The position numbers and the translations under genes were made by a program. This document shows positions 63,019 through 64,000 of a stretch of DNA of 64,000 bases, one piece after another (the stretch's first letter is position 1; the number at the start of each line of letters is the position of its first letter). Under the pieces are notes generated by a model. That model was not told the origin of the DNA. It searched no databases and saw only the letters and a program-made list of their open reading frames with translations. The stretch covers positions 62,001 through 126,000 of the forward strand of contig NZ_JBBMEX010000009.1 of the NCBI RefSeq assembly GCF_040096355.1, read 5' to 3'. Source of the stretch: Maccoyibacter intestinihominis (GTDB taxonomy: Bacteria; Bacillota; Clostridia; Lachnospirales; Lachnospiraceae).

Positions 63019-63044
63019 ATGATATTTGTGCACATTTATATCAT
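63019..63044. promoter_or_regulatory. Candidate operator of the FGGY kinase-GRE operon
   Basis: An imperfect palindrome ATGATAT...ATATCAT with TGTGCACA at its middle. It lies directly downstream of the predicted transcription start. The divergence of half-site spacing by one base weakens it. The DeoR protein encoded upstream is the natural candidate ligand. Confidence 0.4.
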
Positions 63045-63055
63045 TTACATGCTTT

Positions 63056-63084
63056 ATTTTATTATGTTTTTGCATTTTTGTCAA
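63056..63084 (-). promoter_or_regulatory. Promoter of the FGGY kinase-GRE-activase operon
   Basis: TTGACA (63079-63084), 17 bases, TAAAAT (63056-63061) on the minus strand. Confidence 0.87.
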
Positions 63085-63091
63085 TATAAAA

Positions 63092-63125
63092 GGGCATAAA
63101 AACATTATTATGCATTTTTATGCCC
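63092..63125. terminator. Terminator after the DeoR gene
   Basis: An 11-bp stem GGGCATAAAAA/TTTTTATGCCC (63092-63102 with 63115-63125), U/A runs on both sides, 20 bases after the DeoR stop and just before the next promoter. Its arm could double as a DeoR operator. Confidence 0.82.
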
Positions 63126-63144
63126 TTTTTTGCACTTTTACAGC

Positions 63145-63918
63145 TTATATTATTCGTATTCCGTGTTCTTCTGCATATTTATAATAGATTTCTGGCAGCT
63201 CTTCATCTACTATTAAAGTATCAAACTCCGATAAGCCGGCTATTTTTCCCAAAAATGCTTTTCCATACTTTGTTGTATCAGCAATCAGATACTTTTTATG
63301 ACTGATTTCTAATAACGCCTGCATAACAGGAACTTCCTCAATTGCCGGGTGCGTGACTCCATCGTGAATGGATACGCCCAGAATACCAAGAAATATTTTG
63401 CTGGCACGAAATTTTTTAATTGCATCAATTGCAAAATCACCATAAAACATTCCTGACTTCTTTCTGTATTTTCCACCTGGAAGATATACATCTATAAACT
63501 GCTTCTCTACCGCTTTCTGTGCAATAATTAAAGATTGTGTAATCAGATTCAGGGATTTCATCTCCGGTAAGTAATCCAAAATCAATTCGGCTGTCACCCC
63601 ATTATTTAATATAATCGTATCGCCGTCTTTGATTTCCTTTGCAGCCTTCTGTGCAACAATCTGTTTTTTCTCAATATTTATCGTTCTCTTTACATCGGGA
63701 TTATCCTCTATGGGCCATTGTGACATTTCATTAATGTAATACGCACCACCATATACCATCTTAACTTTTTCATTATCTGCCAGTGCTTTTAAATCTCTTC
63801 TTATGGTTGTCGCATCTACATGAAATATATCCACCAAATCTGAAACTTTCACATTTCCTGATTTTCTCAGCATCTCTAATATTTTCTCTCTGCGTTCAAT
63901 ATATAACATTCTCTTCAC
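63145..63918 (-). CDS. DeoR-family transcriptional regulator
   Basis: 257 residues. The N-terminal DeoR HTH is ERREKILEMLRKSGNVKVSDLVDIFHVDATTIRRDLKALADN, and the sugar-phosphate sensing domain has DTIILNNGVTAELILDYLP and LADTTKYGKAFLGKIAGLSEFDTLIVDEEL. Such proteins usually repress sugar or polyol operons and respond to a phosphorylated intermediate. Here that would be the product of the FGGY kinase (inference). GGAG precedes the ATG. Confidence 0.92.
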   Translation of the reverse strand: MKRMLYIERREKILEMLRKSGNVKVSDLVDIFHVDATTIRRDLKALADNEKVKMVYGGAYYINEMSQWPIEDNPDVKRTINIEKKQIVAQKAAKEIKDGDTIILNNGVTAELILDYLPEMKSLNLITQSLIIAQKAVEKQFIDVYLPGGKYRKKSGMFYGDFAIDAIKKFRASKIFLGILGVSIHDGVTHPAIEEVPVMQALLEISHKKYLIADTTKYGKAFLGKIAGLSEFDTLIVDEELPEIYYKYAEEHGIRII

Positions 63919-63945
63919 TCCAACTCTCTATATTCTTTTTCTTTT

Positions 63946-64000
63946 TTAAATCAATGCCTGATAGACATCCCGTTTTGAAATTCCTCTGTCCTTTGCAACC
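63946..64000 (-). CDS. rsmI: C-terminus of 16S rRNA methyltransferase RsmI (5' part outside window)
   Basis: The last 17 codons read VAKDRGISKRDVYQALI then TAA, matching the typical RsmI C-terminus (a KxxGxSKRxVYxAL pattern). Only this fragment is inside the window, so the assignment is moderate. Confidence 0.65.
   Translation of the reverse strand, partial: VAKDRGISKRDVYQALI

Overview
The window looks like a chromosomal segment of a motile, spore-lineage, low-GC anaerobe of the Clostridia, most likely Lachnospiraceae. The evidence is a CsrA-FliW flagellar circuit, sigma-D type promoters, SpmA/SpmB, a T-box tyrS, GdpP-L9-DnaB synteny and a glycyl radical enzyme locus. Genus and species cannot be fixed from this sequence alone.

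Region 1 (1-18.7 kb, all minus strand) is a late flagellar cluster. In transcription order it is flgM, flgN, two tandem FlgK-type hook-associated proteins, flgL, fliW, csrA, flaG, fliD, fliS, a FliT-like protein, a repetitive coiled-coil protein and flagellin. After the flagellin terminator come a 110-aa unknown, a Maf/DUF115 motility accessory factor and neuB-neuC-neuA type nonulosonic acid genes (neuA runs off the left edge). Three sigma-D-like promoters sit before flgM, flaG and flagellin, and the flagellin leader shows CsrA-type GGA sites. An MCP chemoreceptor gene lies upstream of flgM.

Region 2 (19.9-26.1 kb) is a complete type II-C CRISPR-Cas locus: an 18-repeat array transcribed on the plus strand, converging on cas2-cas1-cas9, with a tracrRNA gene directly upstream of cas9. 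Each repeat ends in an extended -10 promoter.

Region 3 (26.2-38.8 kb) is a minus-strand operon of nine genes that I read as a DNA phosphorothioate (PT) defence system. It has a PAPS-reductase-like protein (SspD type), DUF4007 (SspB type), a large ATPase (SspC type), a cysteine desulfurase (SspA type) and a DUF262/HNH protein (SspE type). It also carries three additional genes: a 51-aa protein, a DndD/SMC-like ATPase and a 169-aa partner. A small HTH-like gene heads the operon and an XRE regulator is divergent from it. Together with the CRISPR locus this makes a compact defence island, and the extra SMC-like module is the best candidate for something undescribed.

Region 4 (39.3-45.3 kb) has an ABC transporter with LytTR and DUF3021 genes, a riboswitch-like structured RNA before a very short ORF (41.75-42.06 kb), a zinc-ribbon protein, mntP behind a yybP-ykoY (Mn2+) riboswitch, and tyrS behind a tyrosine T-box and a 121-nt nested inverted repeat.

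Region 5 (45.4-58.1 kb) is mostly housekeeping: acetyl-CoA synthetase, a MerR regulator, dnaB, rplI, gdpP, rpsR-ssb-rpsF, DUF951, a sirtuin, tRNA-fMet, spmB-spmA and a DUF885 lipoprotein. The sirtuin could act on the acetyl-CoA synthetase active-site lysine, as in other bacteria (inference).

Region 6 (58.1-64 kb) is a glycyl radical dehydratase-type enzyme, its radical-SAM activase, an FGGY kinase with altered glycerol-site residues and a DeoR regulator. The very end of rsmI sits at the right edge.
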